A stretch of 64,000 bases of DNA, taken from contig NZ_JAGQCU010000003.1 of assembly GCF_024346355.1 (NCBI RefSeq), positions 1-64,000 on the forward strand. Reading direction: 5' to 3'. Under the pieces are notes generated by a model. That model was given only the letters and a program-made list of their open reading frames with translations, ran no database searches and was not told the origin of the DNA. Below are positions 39,376 to 48,727 of the stretch, one piece after another. The stretch comes from Cyanobium sp. ATX 6A2. GTDB taxonomy: Bacteria > Cyanobacteriota > Cyanobacteriia > PCC-6307 > Cyanobiaceae. Position 1 is the stretch's first letter. Each line of letters begins with the position of its first letter. Made by a program: the position numbers and the translations under genes.

Positions 39376-40869
39376 ATGGCCCGCCAACAAGGCTGGCTTG
39401 CCCTGATCCTGGCGCTGGCGATCGCCGCCGCCGCCCTGCTGATCCAGTTCCCCCTGCAGCTGGGTCTCGATCTGCGGGGTGGCAGCCAGCTGTCGCTGCA
39501 GGTGCTGCCGGCCGGCAGCATCACCCGCGTGGAGCGCGAACAGCTGGAAGCCGTGAAGGAGGTGCTCGATCGCCGCATCAACGGCCTGGGCGTGGCCGAG
39601 TCGACCCTGCAGACGGTGGGCGATGACCAGCTGGTGCTCCAGCTTCCCGGTGAGCAGGATCCAAGCCGCGCCGCCCGGGTGCTGGGCACCACGGCCCTGC
39701 TCGAGTTCCGCTCTCAGACACCCGGCACTGAGGAGGAGATGCGCGGCCTGCTCGCCCTCAAGCGCCAGGCCCAGTCGGTGCTCGCCAGTCGCCGGGCCCG
39801 GACCGAACAACCCCCTGCTGACACCGATCCCGGGGCCTCTCTGGCGCCCGACGACCTGGCTCAGGCGCTGCAGAGCCTTGGGGTGGAGGTGCCTCCGGGC
39901 AGCAGCGAAGTCCGCCAGCTGGAGTTGCTCCTCGACGCGGTCAACACCCGCATCGTTGATCTCTATGACCCTGCGGAACTCACCGGCCGGGAGCTGGTGG
40001 GTGCGGGCCGCCAGCAGCAGCAGACCGGCAGCGGCTGGGACGTCACCCTCAACTTCACCCGGGAGGGCGGTGACAGCTTCGCTCGCCTCACCCAGTCGCT
40101 GGCGGGCAGCGGACGCCTGCTGGGCATCGTTCTCGATGGCCGCTCCATCAGTGAGGCCAGCGTGGGCCCGGAATTTCAGGCCGCCGGTATCACCGGTGGG
40201 GCCGCCAGCATCACCGGCAACTTCACGGCCGAGGAGGCCCGTGAACTGGAGGTGCAGCTGCGCGGGGGTTCGCTGCCCCTGCCGGTGGAGGTGATCGAGG
40301 TGCGCAGCGTGGGGCCCAGCCTGGGTGCCGAAAACGTGCGCACCAGCCTGATCGCCGCCTTGGCGGGGCTTGCCCTCGTGGCGGTGTTCATGGTGGTGAT
40401 CTATCGCCTTGCTGGGGTGGTGGCGGTGATGGCCCTGAGTCTCTATGCCCTGTTCAATCTGGCCGTCTACGCCCTGATCCCCGTCACCCTCACGTTGCCG
40501 GGGGTCGCCGGCTTCATCCTTTCCCTGGGCATGGCGGTGGACGCCAATGTGCTGATCTTCGAGCGCCTCAAGGACGAACTGCGCGAGGGCAACACCCTCA
40601 TTCGCTCCATCGATGCGGGCTTCTCCCAGGCCGTGTCTTCCATCGTCGATGGCCAGGTCACCACCCTGATCAGCTGTTTTGCCCTGTTTGCCCTGGGCAC
40701 CGGATTCGTCAAGGGCTTCGCCGTCACCCTGGGGATCGGCGTGCTGCTCAGCCTGTTCAGCGCCCTGGTGTGCACCCGGGTGCTGCTGCGCCTGCTGATG
40801 AGTTACCCCAGTCTGCGACGTCCGTCCAACTTCATCCCCCGGGCCCAGCTGCCCACCGCCGCGTCCTGA
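39376..40869 (+). CDS. secD: Protein translocase subunit SecD
   Basis: Part of the SecDF complex that uses the proton motive force to finish protein export through SecYEG. The 497-residue protein has an N-terminal membrane helix, a large periplasmic/lumenal domain starting at the D1 motif L-G-L-D-L-R-G-G-S-Q, and five C-terminal helices. The TM4 motif G-M-A-V-D-A-N-V-L-I-F-E-R is conserved. It is directly followed by secF. Confidence 0.95.
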   Translation: MARQQGWLALILALAIAAAALLIQFPLQLGLDLRGGSQLSLQVLPAGSITRVEREQLEAVKEVLDRRINGLGVAESTLQTVGDDQLVLQLPGEQDPSRAARVLGTTALLEFRSQTPGTEEEMRGLLALKRQAQSVLASRRARTEQPPADTDPGASLAPDDLAQALQSLGVEVPPGSSEVRQLELLLDAVNTRIVDLYDPAELTGRELVGAGRQQQQTGSGWDVTLNFTREGGDSFARLTQSLAGSGRLLGIVLDGRSISEASVGPEFQAAGITGGAASITGNFTAEEARELEVQLRGGSLPLPVEVIEVRSVGPSLGAENVRTSLIAALAGLALVAVFMVVIYRLAGVVAVMALSLYALFNLAVYALIPVTLTLPGVAGFILSLGMAVDANVLIFERLKDELREGNTLIRSIDAGFSQAVSSIVDGQVTTLISCFALFALGTGFVKGFAVTLGIGVLLSLFSALVCTRVLLRLLMSYPSLRRPSNFIPRAQLPTAAS

Positions 40870-40872
40870 GCC

Positions 40873-41832
40873 ATGTCTCCTCTCGCCAGTCTTCTGCGCC
40901 TGCGCGTCAACCAGCGGCGCCGTCAGCTTCTGAGTCTGTCGGCCGTGGCCATCGCCCTCAGCCTGCTGGGCCTGATGCTGTCGTGGTTGTCGCCCTCGAT
41001 CGGCGCTCCCCTGCGGGCCGGGCTCGATTTCACCGGCGGCACCCAGATTCAGATCGAGCGCAGCTGCCAGGGCGCCTGCAAGCCGCTCACCACCGCGGCC
41101 CTGCAGCGGCGTCTGGCTGAGCTGGAGCTGCCCGCAGAGCCTGGGGAGCAGCCTCCGAGGCTGGGCAGCAGTGCCGTGCAGCTGCTCGATGAGGGCCGTC
41201 AGGTGGTGCTGCGTCTGCCCACCCTGACCGCTGAGCAATCACAGGCTGTGATCGAGGCCCTGGATCCCGCGCTCGGTGGCACCGAGCCTGGCGGTCTGGG
41301 GATCGACACGATCGGTCCCAGCCTCGGTGCTCAGTTGCTGCGGGCCAGTGTGGTGTCGCTGCTGGTGAGCTTCATCGGCATCGCGGCCTACATCAGCCTC
41401 CGCTACGACCGGCTCTTTGCCGTGCTCGCCCTCGTGTGCCTGGCCCATGACGTGCTGATCACCTGCGGCGTGTTCGCCTGGCTCGGCCTGCTGGCCGGCG
41501 TGGAGGTCAACAGCCTGTTCGCCGTGGCCCTGCTCACCCTGGCGGGCTACTCGGTGAACGACACGGTGGTGGTGTTCGACCGCATCCGCGAGAAGCGCAA
41601 GGAGCTGCAGGGATCCTCCCTGGCCGAGCAGGCCGACGCTGCGGTGGCGGCCACCCTCACCCGATCGCTGTTCACGAGCTTCACCACCCTGCTGCCTCTG
41701 CTGGGCCTGATCCTGTTGGGGGGCAGCACGTTGTTCTGGTTTGCCGTGGCGCTCAGCATCGGGGTGGTGGTGGGGGCCTGGTCAAGCATCGCCGTGGCAC
41801 CCACGTTGCTGCCGGTGCTCGCCAAGCGGTGA
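40873..41832 (+). CDS. secF: Protein translocase subunit SecF
   Basis: Partner of SecD. 319 residues with one N-terminal helix, the signature G-L-D-F-T-G-G-T-Q-I at the head of the periplasmic domain, and five C-terminal helices. The functional GYSVNDTVVVFDRIREK motif is present. It starts 3 nt after the secD stop and overlaps the next small gene (GTGA). Confidence 0.95.
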   Translation: MSPLASLLRLRVNQRRRQLLSLSAVAIALSLLGLMLSWLSPSIGAPLRAGLDFTGGTQIQIERSCQGACKPLTTAALQRRLAELELPAEPGEQPPRLGSSAVQLLDEGRQVVLRLPTLTAEQSQAVIEALDPALGGTEPGGLGIDTIGPSLGAQLLRASVVSLLVSFIGIAAYISLRYDRLFAVLALVCLAHDVLITCGVFAWLGLLAGVEVNSLFAVALLTLAGYSVNDTVVVFDRIREKRKELQGSSLAEQADAAVAATLTRSLFTSFTTLLPLLGLILLGGSTLFWFAVALSIGVVVGAWSSIAVAPTLLPVLAKR

Positions 41833-42017
41833 CCAGGCGACTGCCCCTGGTGCCGCTCCTGCTTGCCGTGCTGGCCCTGCTCGACCTGCGCCTGGAGCTG
41901 CGCCTGCTGGCCGATCACGTCACAGTCACGGCCCTGGTGTTTCTGGTGCGCAGCCACCCGCTGGCGGTGGCGGTGCTGCTGCTGCAACCCAGTCTCTGGC
42001 AGCAGTACCGCCGCTGA
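41829..42017 (+). CDS. Tiny membrane protein downstream of secF
   Basis: 62 residues, with a hydrophobic N-terminal helix (about 6-20) and a second hydrophobic stretch (about 30-53). The GTG start overlaps the secF stop by 4 nt, so it is translated with SecDF. It could be an accessory subunit, but no family is recognised and the role is unknown. Confidence 0.6.
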   Translation: MTRRLPLVPLLLAVLALLDLRLELRLLADHVTVTALVFLVRSHPLAVAVLLLQPSLWQQYRR

Positions 42018-42029
42018 TCCACGTTCGCT

Positions 42030-43094
42030 TCAGTCGGCGGGACGCAGCCGCCTCCAGTCGTCGAGGATGTCGCGGATCACGATCTCCCGCAGCACCACCT
42101 GCAGGCACACGGCCAGGGGAAGGGCCATCAGCAGTCCGATGGGGCCGAACAGGATCGTGAAGATCACCTGGGCTGAGAGGGTGAGGCCCGGCAGCAGCTG
42201 CAGCTGGTGCTGCATCACCGACGGGGTGATCAGGTAGCTCTCCACGTTCTGGATCAGCACATAGAGCAGCAGCACCGCCAGTGACTTCCAGGGGGAGTCG
42301 AGCAGGGCCACCGACATGGGAAAGATCGTGCTCAGGGTGGGCCCCACGTTGGGGATCACATTGAGCATGCCGGCCAGCAGGGCATTGGCTGCCACCAGAT
42401 TCACCCCCAGTAGTGACAGACCGATCGCCGCCAGCACCCCCACGCAGAGCGAACTGATCAACACCCCCACCATCCAGGCGCTGAGGGCCTCGCCACAGTG
42501 CACCAGCACGCTGCGAAAGCGGCGCCTGTAGAAGGACGGCACCAGCAGCACCAGGACCTCCCGGTAGGCGGTGGGTTGCACCGCCACCATCAGCGCCACG
42601 GCCACCACGAACAACAGCTGAAGCAGACCTGCCCCCAGGCCACCCGCCAGGCCAACGATCTGCATCGCCCCCTGGCCCAGATTGGGGATCGGCAGCTGTC
42701 CATCTCTGAACAGCCCCTCACGCAGCAGCTCCATGCCGCCATCGTGGGTGCCGTAGAGCATCTGGCTGGCGCTGCTGATGGCGTCGCGCACCAGGTTGAG
42801 CAGGGTGGTGGCGGCCGCCGGCAGTTTGCTGATCAGTTCGGCGAACTGTTCCACGAAGGGGGGGATCACGGCGGTGCCGATCACCACGCCCAGCACCAGC
42901 AACAGGCCCAGGCTGAGCAGCAGGGCCAGGCTGCGGTTGCAGCCCACACGTTGCTGGATCCAGGCCACCAGGGTGCAGATCGCCATGGCGATCACCACGG
43001 CGGTGAACACCAGGATCAGGCTCTGGCGCAGGTTCCAGAGCAGCACCAGGGCCGCCAGCAGAGCCAGCAGTCCCAGCCACTGTCCAAAGGTCAT
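42030..43094 (-). CDS. AI-2E family (PerM-like) permease
   Basis: 354 residues with about eight membrane helices and the family's conserved P-N-V-G-P in helix region 6 (MLNVIPNVGPTLSTIFP). A hydrophilic loop in the middle (about 100-155) is typical. Relatives have been linked to autoinducer export, ion antiport or other transport, so the substrate is open. The ATG at 43094 is preferred; an upstream GTG (43127) would overlap psb28 by 8 nt. Confidence 0.85.
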   Translation of the reverse strand: MTFGQWLGLLALLAALVLLWNLRQSLILVFTAVVIAMAICTLVAWIQQRVGCNRSLALLLSLGLLLVLGVVIGTAVIPPFVEQFAELISKLPAAATTLLNLVRDAISSASQMLYGTHDGGMELLREGLFRDGQLPIPNLGQGAMQIVGLAGGLGAGLLQLLFVVAVALMVAVQPTAYREVLVLLVPSFYRRRFRSVLVHCGEALSAWMVGVLISSLCVGVLAAIGLSLLGVNLVAANALLAGMLNVIPNVGPTLSTIFPMSVALLDSPWKSLAVLLLYVLIQNVESYLITPSVMQHQLQLLPGLTLSAQVIFTILFGPIGLLMALPLAVCLQVVLREIVIRDILDDWRRLRPAD

Positions 43095-43119
43095 CGGCCC
43101 CGGCGGCCGGCCCAGAGGC

Positions 43120-43479
43120 CTATTCACCCGTCTGCTGATCCCCACTGCCGGAGAAGCCGAGCTCGTGGCTGTCGGCGTAACGCTGGGCGAAGCGCATGAA
43201 GCGCTCGAAGTCGTCCGTGGTCTTCCAGGTGTAGGTGGCCTCCAGGGCGCTGGCGCGGCCGTTGACAAACCGGGCCTTGACCTCCCGGGTCACCAGTTCT
43301 CCTTCCTCGTCCACCATGAACATGCCGGTGATGTCGCCGAGGGTTTCCGGTGCCAGTGCGCTGGGCTCCTCGAACACGAACATGGCCTGGCCGGTGACGC
43401 CATCACGGGAGCGGGTCATCCGGATGTCAGGTACGACCGGTTCGTCCACACCCCGGAAGAACTGAATCGCTGCGGCCAT
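43120..43479 (-). CDS. psb28: Photosystem II assembly protein Psb28
   Basis: 119-residue soluble protein that binds photosystem II assembly intermediates near CP47 and protects them during biogenesis. Recognised by the N-terminal [20 protein letters not shown], then [10 protein letters not shown] and [10 protein letters not shown]. The C-terminus carries a short Gly/Ser-rich extension beyond the usual end. It is followed on the same strand by the AI-2E permease. Confidence 0.95.
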   Translation of the reverse strand: MAAAIQFFRGVDEPVVPDIRMTRSRDGVTGQAMFVFEEPSALAPETLGDITGMFMVDEEGELVTREVKARFVNGRASALEATYTWKTTDDFERFMRFAQRYADSHELGFSGSGDQQTGE

Positions 43480-43591
43480 ACCCGAGGATCAAAACGGGAT
43501 CTTAGGTGCAAGGTCTGGAAATCCCCTGGCCACCTGCCATGCTCACGGCTGACATAGTGGGTCCACGCTGGCCCGATCAGGTTCGGTCTCC

Positions 43592-44314
43592 ATGCTCTCC
43601 GGCCCCCAGGTGACCGCCCCCGCAACCCCCGCAGGGCTGCTGGAGCGTTTCCAGTCAGCATCCGAGCGACAGCGGCTCAGCCTGCTTCCCCAGCTCCAGC
43701 TCCAGGCTGCTGCTCTGCGGCCCCTGATCCTCGATCACATCGCCGCTCTCGACGCCACCGGCGACGACTGGGCAGCGGGCGCCCTCATCCAGATGCTGGT
43801 TGACGGCGAGCCCGGCCAGCGGGAGGCCTTCTTCAGCCGCTATCCCAGCGGCTGGCTGGCCACCACCAGCGCCCTGGGGATCGACTACGCCCCCCTGCAG
43901 CGAGCCCTGGCCCAGCAGGAGTTCGAGCAGGCCGATCGGATCACCAGCGCGGTGCTGCGGCAACTGGCGGGGCCGGCAGCCGTGCAGCGCGGGTATGTGT
44001 ACTACAGCGAAGTGCCGGCCATGGCCTCCGTTGACCTCGACTCCCTGGATCGCCTCTGGATCTGCTATTCCCGAGGTCGCTTCGGCTTCACGGTTCAGGC
44101 CCGGCTGCTGGCGGCCGCCGCTGGCCGCTGGGAGCGGCTCTGGCCCCGCCTGGGCTGGAAGGATGGTTCCCAGTGGACCCGCTACCCCGGCGGATTTCAA
44201 TGGACGATCGAGGCCCCCGAAGGTCACATGCCCCTGGTGAACCAGCTCCGCGGGGTGCGGCTGATGGATGCTCTGCTCCAGCATCCGGCTCTGCTGCAGC
44301 GCCGCCAGCGTTGA
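43592..44314 (+). CDS. GUN4 domain protein
   Basis: Porphyrin-binding regulator. GUN4 proteins bind protoporphyrin IX and Mg-protoporphyrin and stimulate Mg-chelatase in chlorophyll synthesis. The 240-residue protein has an N-terminal helical domain (about 1-85) and the GUN4 core (about 90-230). The core includes P-A-M-A-S-V-D-L-D-S-L-D-R-L-W, RFGFTVQARLL and an aromatic loop with WTRYPGGFQWTIEAPEGHMP. Cyanobacteria often have more than one such gene, so it may be the chelatase activator or a paralogue. Confidence 0.9.
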   Translation: MLSGPQVTAPATPAGLLERFQSASERQRLSLLPQLQLQAAALRPLILDHIAALDATGDDWAAGALIQMLVDGEPGQREAFFSRYPSGWLATTSALGIDYAPLQRALAQQEFEQADRITSAVLRQLAGPAAVQRGYVYYSEVPAMASVDLDSLDRLWICYSRGRFGFTVQARLLAAAAGRWERLWPRLGWKDGSQWTRYPGGFQWTIEAPEGHMPLVNQLRGVRLMDALLQHPALLQRRQR

Positions 44315-44456
44315 GCTGGGCGCGTGTTGAGCTGGGCAAGCGTGGCAGATCCCCATCGACCCCAGCTGGTCTGGGGCTTGATTGCAGCGTCTATCAAGGG
44401 GGCTGGGCTGGCCGCCATCGGCGCCTTAGGTTCGGATCGGCCCCTGCAGAGCCGGG

Positions 44457-44897
44457 ATGACCCTGCGCTGGTCAGATTTCATCACCCCCTCCACCCTGCA
44501 GCTGGCGCCTTTGCTGGAGCTGCTGCTGGAGCCGGTGCCCTGCCGGCAGCTCCAGGCGGAACTGCAACTGGGCCTGCAGGAGGCCCTGGTGAATGCCGTG
44601 CGCCACGGCAATGGTGGTGATCCCGGCAAGCTGCTGCGCATCCGCCGCATCGAAACGCCCTGCTGGATGGTGTGGCAGGTGCAGGACGAGGGTTCCGGCG
44701 TTCCGCCCCACTCGCGCCAGGCCGCTTTGCTGCCCTGTCCTGAGGCGGTGGGCGGGCGGGGGCTGTTTCTGATCCAGCACTGCTTCGACGACGTGCGCTG
44801 GAGCCCGCGGGGCAACCGGCTGCAGCTGGCCGTGCGCAAACCCCGGCGCCTTGCCGCAGTGATCAACGGCCGTGGCTGGGGCAGCCGGGGTCGCTGA
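44457..44897 (+). CDS. RsbW-like anti-sigma factor / HATPase regulator
   Basis: 146 residues. The N-box is LGLQEALVNAVRHGNGGDP (about 39-57), followed by V-Q-D-E-G-S-G-V-P-P (about 75-84) and a G-G-R-G-L-F-L-I segment (about 98-105). This is the GHKL fold of SpoIIAB/RsbW kinases. It is about 15 residues shorter than the similar gene at 306-791 and not closely alike. No sigma factor or STAS gene is adjacent. Confidence 0.82.
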   Translation: MTLRWSDFITPSTLQLAPLLELLLEPVPCRQLQAELQLGLQEALVNAVRHGNGGDPGKLLRIRRIETPCWMVWQVQDEGSGVPPHSRQAALLPCPEAVGGRGLFLIQHCFDDVRWSPRGNRLQLAVRKPRRLAAVINGRGWGSRGR

Positions 44898-45201
44898 TCT
44901 CCGCCCGCAACCAGAGCAGGGCGTGCTCCACCAGGGCGATGGCCTGGTCGCGGGCGGGGGAGCTGGCGCTGTGCTGGGGGTCGTCGGCGCTCAGCAGTTG
45001 CACCAGGGCAGCGGAGAGTTGTTCAGCCCCTCGGCGCGGCCGCTGGGATTTGAGCGCATGCCAGTCGCGTTCGGCAATCGCCAGCTCCTGATGCAGGGCT
45101 TCGGCCAGGGGCAGGGCCTGCTCCGGCCAGAGTCGGGCGCCTCTGGCCCGGCGCTGCACCGGCGCCGACGCCACCCCCAAACCCGATTGCTGCTGTTCCA
45201 C
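44863..45201 (-). CDS. DUF6439-like cyanobacterial protein
   Basis: About 112 residues, all helical. The core is LAEALHQELAIAERDWHALKSQRPRRGAEQ (in two pieces here: LAEALHQELAIAERDWHAL and KSQRPRRGAEQLSAALVQLL), ending in D-P-G-C-P-S-H. It resembles the small helical family labelled DUF6439 in Synechococcus; that identification is from memory of the pattern. The start may be GTG 45201 or GTG 45174. The 3' end overlaps the convergent HATPase gene by 35 nt. Confidence 0.65.
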   Translation of the reverse strand: MEQQQSGLGVASAPVQRRARGARLWPEQALPLAEALHQELAIAERDWHALKSQRPRRGAEQLSAALVQLLSADDPQHSASSPARDQAIALVEHALLWLRAEISDPGCPSHGR

Positions 45202-45288
45202 TGGACGCCCGTGCCGGCTGGACCCATCCTGGCGTGAGCGCCCTCCGCGCGGGCGGATCAGGCCCCTTGCCCCTGTGACCCAGCAGCT

Positions 45289-45576
45289 GTGCCACTCCCA
45301 TCCCACTCCAGGCGTCCCCGCAGGGGCCGGGGGACCCGGCAACGGCCGATCCAGCTGTTGCACCTGCTCGATGGCCTGTTCACCCAGGCGTCCCTGGCGC
45401 GCCACAGCAGTGGAGTGGGGCAGCGGCGCCAGCAGCAGCGGCTGGCCCTCACCCAGCGGCTTCTGGATCCCCTGCCGCCTGAGCTGGTGGCCAGCGGCAG
45501 GGATGGGAAGGGGTTCTGGCAGGGCCTGCGCTGGGCGACGCTGGGGCTGGGGCTGGCCTGGTTGCTGCGCCCCTAA
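45289..45576 (+). CDS. Small hypothetical protein with C-terminal membrane segment
   Basis: 95 residues from a GTG. An Arg-rich N-terminus is followed by a helical segment (PIQLLHLLDGLFTQASLARH) and a short hydrophobic end (GLRWATLGLGLAWLLRP), possibly a tail anchor. Not recognised. Its stop overlaps the convergent methyltransferase stop. Confidence 0.55.
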   Translation: MPLPSHSRRPRRGRGTRQRPIQLLHLLDGLFTQASLARHSSGVGQRRQQQRLALTQRLLDPLPPELVASGRDGKGFWQGLRWATLGLGLAWLLRP

Positions 45577-46649
45577 ACCGCCTGCGGCTGCTCGCTGGGC
45601 CGGCGCGCCGACCACACCCGCGTCATGAAGTGGTTTTCGGCCTGCACGGTGGTGAATCCTGCGGTCTGCAGCCGCGCCTCGATGTCATCGCCGATGTAGT
45701 CGCGGTAGTAAGGCTCATGAAACACCCGCCGGAAGTTCTCCATCACAGTCGAGAACTGCGGTGAATCGGCCAGCTGAATCGAGTCGGCCAACACCAGCAC
45801 CCCGCCGGGCTCGAGCAGGCGGAAACACTCCTGGATCACGTTCTGGCGGGCCGCCGCCGGCAGCTCGTGCATCAGAAACACGCAGCTGATGGCCTGCACG
45901 CTGCGATCAGCGAAGGGCATGGCCTCGCCGTTGCCCTGCACCAGCTGGGGCAATTCACCTGGCAACTGGCCCAGCCAGCGGTTGGCCTGGCGCAGGTAGG
46001 CGGTGGAGAGATCCAGTCCCAGCAGCTGCGCTTCCGGCAGGGCACCGCGCAGTTGGCGCAGGGTGCGGCCCGTGCCGGTGGCCACATCCAGCACCCGGAT
46101 CTGGCTGGGGCCACGGTGGGCGAAGCCCTCAAGCCCCCGGCGCAGTGGGGCGATCACCCGGCGACGCATGGGCTCGGCCGTGCCGTTGAACAGCAGTTCC
46201 ACCTGCAGGTCGTAGAGGGCGGCCGAATGTTCGCTGAGGTAGCCGTCCGTCTGGTGGTGGAAATTCTGCAGGTAGTAGTCGGGGTAGGCCGAGTGATCCA
46301 CGCCCCCGGGCAGGTCGCGCACCCGTCGTTGCTGCCGGCGCTGCCAGGTGAGCGGTAGGTCCAGCCACACCAACGGGTAGCGCCCGGCCCAGTCGAGCCA
46401 GGGGGCGTCAAACAGCAGGGATGCTGGGTAGAGACCCTCCTCGGCCTCCTGCCAGTCGCGGGCATGGAGCTGATCCATCGCCGCGCGCAGGCGATTGAGC
46501 ATCTCGGCCGGCACCGGCACGGTGCGCGGGGCTCCATCGGGCGCCAGCGCCCCCATCAACCGTGTGCTCACCTCCTTATGGGTGATGCCGAACAGCGCCT
46601 TGCCCTGCTGGAGGGTCTGGTAGGCCAGCTTGGTGAGCTGATCGGGCAT
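45573..46649 (-). CDS. Class I SAM-dependent methyltransferase
   Basis: A 358-residue protein. The N-terminal 160 residues precede a Rossmann methyltransferase domain with motif I VLDVATGTGRTLRQL, motif II LLGLDLS, and the later S-C-V-F-L-M-H-E-L and LLEPGGVLVLADS. The N-terminal extension (Y-Q-T-L-Q-Q-G-K-A-L-F-G, then a Trp-rich section) is found in other cyanobacterial proteins annotated only as methyltransferases. The substrate (small molecule or quinone-like) is not known. Confidence 0.85.
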   Translation of the reverse strand: MPDQLTKLAYQTLQQGKALFGITHKEVSTRLMGALAPDGAPRTVPVPAEMLNRLRAAMDQLHARDWQEAEEGLYPASLLFDAPWLDWAGRYPLVWLDLPLTWQRRQQRRVRDLPGGVDHSAYPDYYLQNFHHQTDGYLSEHSAALYDLQVELLFNGTAEPMRRRVIAPLRRGLEGFAHRGPSQIRVLDVATGTGRTLRQLRGALPEAQLLGLDLSTAYLRQANRWLGQLPGELPQLVQGNGEAMPFADRSVQAISCVFLMHELPAAARQNVIQECFRLLEPGGVLVLADSIQLADSPQFSTVMENFRRVFHEPYYRDYIGDDIEARLQTAGFTTVQAENHFMTRVWSARRPSEQPQAV

Positions 46650-46810
46650 GACACGGTGTTGATGCCGATTCATTCCAGCCGATCAGGCCTGCCTGCCGCG
46701 AGCCGATGGCCCCCAGGCATTGAAGACCTGTGAATCAATCGCCACTTATGTAGCCGTTGCTACCGCAGGCAAGGACAATGGGGGTGCGGAAGAGCCGGAG
46801 GAGCATTGCC

Positions 46811-47101
46811 ATGACCAGCCACACCACCACAATCGCCCTGCCGCTGGTGGCGCTGCCCCTGCCGGCCAATGCCGCCCGTCAGGACGGCCCAGCCCGCGAA
46901 TACCTGGCCTGGGCTCGGGCGCACCAGCGTGATCGGCGCCGCCACGCTGCCGAAATGGCCCAGATCACCCGTCACCACGATCCCGGGCCGGAAGCCAGCG
47001 CCGTGCACCAGCTGCAGGCCTGGTCCCTGCGGCAGGCCCACAAACAGCATCTGCACGACAGTGCCATCGCCGCGCTGCGCCACCACACGTCACCCGGTTG
47101 A
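46811..47101 (+). CDS. Hypothetical His-rich protein
   Basis: 96 residues. A short hydrophobic start (IALPLVALPLPANA) could be a weak signal peptide. The rest is helical and rich in His, Arg and Gln (H-Q-R-D-R-R-R-H, then A-H-K-Q-H-L-H-D and L-R-H-H). The His content could bind metal, but no known motif is present. It converges with glnA, stopping 2 nt from the end of that gene. Confidence 0.55.
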   Translation: MTSHTTTIALPLVALPLPANAARQDGPAREYLAWARAHQRDRRRHAAEMAQITRHHDPGPEASAVHQLQAWSLRQAHKQHLHDSAIAALRHHTSPG

Positions 47102-47103
47102 AC

Positions 47104-48522
47104 TCAGGCGTCGTAGTACATGGTGAATTCGTGGGGATGGGGGCGCTGGCGCAACTGCTGCACTTCCTCGTACTTCATGGAGATCCAGTTGTTGATGAAG
47201 TCGTCGCTGAACACCCCGCCTTCCATCAGATAGTGCTTATCAGCATCGAGGGCCTCGAGGGCGCCATTGAGTGACGCCGGCACCGTGGAGATGCGGGCCA
47301 GCTCATCGGCCGAGAGTTCGAACAGATCGACGTCGGTGCCATCGCCGGGGTCGATCTGGTTCTTGATGCCATCGAGTCCAGCCATCAGCATCGCAGCGAA
47401 GCCGAGGTAGGGGTTGGAGAGGGCATCGCCTGAGCGGAACTCCAGGCGTTTGGCCTTGGGGCTGGGCCCGGTGAGGGGGATGCGCACGGCAGCCGAGCGG
47501 TTTCCCTGGGAGTACACCAGATTCACCGGCGCCTCGAATCCCGGCACCAGCCGCTTGAAGCTGTTGGTGGTGGGGTTGGTGAAGGCCAGAAAGCTGGGGG
47601 CATGCTTGAGCAGCCCACCGATGTACCAGCGGGCGGTCTGGGAGAGGTTGGCATAGGTGCCCTCCCCGAAGAACAGGGGTTGGCCGCCCTTCCAGAGGCT
47701 CTGGTGAACGTGCATGCCACTGCCGTTGTCGGCAAAGACCGGCTTGGGCATGAACGTGGCCGTTTTGCCGTATTTACGGGCAACATTGCGCACCACGTAT
47801 TTATAGATCATCACGTTGTCGGCAGCCGTGATGAGCTCGGAGAATTTCATGCCCAGTTCATGCTGGGCGGTGGCCACCTCGTGGTGATGCTTCTCGATCG
47901 GCACCCCCAGGGCGGCCATGGTGAGGATCATCTCGGTACGCATGTCCTGGAGGGTGTCGTTCGGACCTACCGGGAAATAACCCTCTTTGAGCTGGATCTT
48001 GTAGGCAAGATTGCCTCCTTCTTCAAGTCTGGAGCTGTTCCAGGGGGCCTCGATCGAATCGACGCTGTAGAAGCTGGTGCCACTACCGGAGCTGTATCGA
48101 ACATCGTCAAACACGAAGAACTCCGGCTCGGGACCGAAGAAGGCCGTGTCGGCGACTCCAGTGCCATCCAGATACTCGAGGGCCTTGCGGGCCAGAGCTC
48201 GGGGGCAACGGGCGTAGGGCTGGCCGCTGCGGGGCTCCTGAATCGAGCAGATCAGGCTCAGGGTTTTGTGGCTGTAGAACGGATCGATCCAGGCCGTCTC
48301 CGGATCGGGCACCATCGCCATATCGGATTCGTTGATGGCCTTCCAGCCGCGGATCGAGGAGCCGTCAAAGGCCACGCCGGAGCTGAAAGCCTCCTCGTCA
48401 ACGAGGTCCTTGCTCACGGTGAGGTGCTGCCACTTGCCGTGAAGGTCAACAAACTTCAGGTCGATCAGCTCGATGCCCTCCTCCTGGATCCGGCGGAGGA
48501 CGTCCTGGGCTGTAGTGGCCAT
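47104..48522 (-). CDS. glnA: Glutamine synthetase, type I
   Basis: Condenses ammonium and glutamate to glutamine, the entry point of nitrogen into metabolism. The 472-residue length and sequence fit prokaryotic GSI. Visible signatures are S-S-I-R-G-W-K, the ATP-binding [12 protein letters not shown] and NRSAAVRIP. In cyanobacteria it is controlled by NtcA and by small inactivating proteins rather than adenylylation. An NtcA-like promoter lies upstream. Confidence 0.97.
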   Translation of the reverse strand: MATTAQDVLRRIQEEGIELIDLKFVDLHGKWQHLTVSKDLVDEEAFSSGVAFDGSSIRGWKAINESDMAMVPDPETAWIDPFYSHKTLSLICSIQEPRSGQPYARCPRALARKALEYLDGTGVADTAFFGPEPEFFVFDDVRYSSGSGTSFYSVDSIEAPWNSSRLEEGGNLAYKIQLKEGYFPVGPNDTLQDMRTEMILTMAALGVPIEKHHHEVATAQHELGMKFSELITAADNVMIYKYVVRNVARKYGKTATFMPKPVFADNGSGMHVHQSLWKGGQPLFFGEGTYANLSQTARWYIGGLLKHAPSFLAFTNPTTNSFKRLVPGFEAPVNLVYSQGNRSAAVRIPLTGPSPKAKRLEFRSGDALSNPYLGFAAMLMAGLDGIKNQIDPGDGTDVDLFELSADELARISTVPASLNGALEALDADKHYLMEGGVFSDDFINNWISMKYEEVQQLRQRPHPHEFTMYYDA

Positions 48523-48569
48523 ATCAAAGAGCTAGGGGGTGTGGACCGCGGCGGCGGCGGGAAGCGCGG

Positions 48570-48611
48570 ACCGTACGGACCGCCATCGGCCCTTTTTGTA
48601 GCGCAGATCAC
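48570..48611 (-). promoter_or_regulatory. NtcA-activated type promoter of glnA
   Basis: Read on the minus strand: GTG-N8-TAC (48611-48598), then 22 nt, then TACGGT (48575-48570). This matches the canonical GTA-N8-TAC, N20-24, TA-N3-T layout with one mismatch (GTG for GTA). Transcription would begin about 40 nt before the start codon. The 205-nt gap 48523-48727 shows no gene and no recognisable glutamine riboswitch. Confidence 0.55.
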
Positions 48612-48727
48612 CAATTGCCGGCCCGGCGACGGCGCCCGGTTCCGTAACCGTTTCTGTCAGATCCGCCAGAAGCCCGATCAGCTCAGGGATTTGGGGATTT
48701 GCGAGTGCTACCTTCCGGACTGGGACC

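Noticed and set aside
45275-45628. 117-residue plus-strand frame overlapping the small gene at 45289
   Set aside because: Composition is Trp/Cys/Gly/Ser-biased noise; the 45289 frame has normal helical composition and a hydrophobic tail.
48523-48727. Possible glutamine riboswitch upstream of glnA
   Set aside because: I looked for the conserved core of the glnA RNA motif on the minus strand and did not see it; the promoter elements explain the region better.
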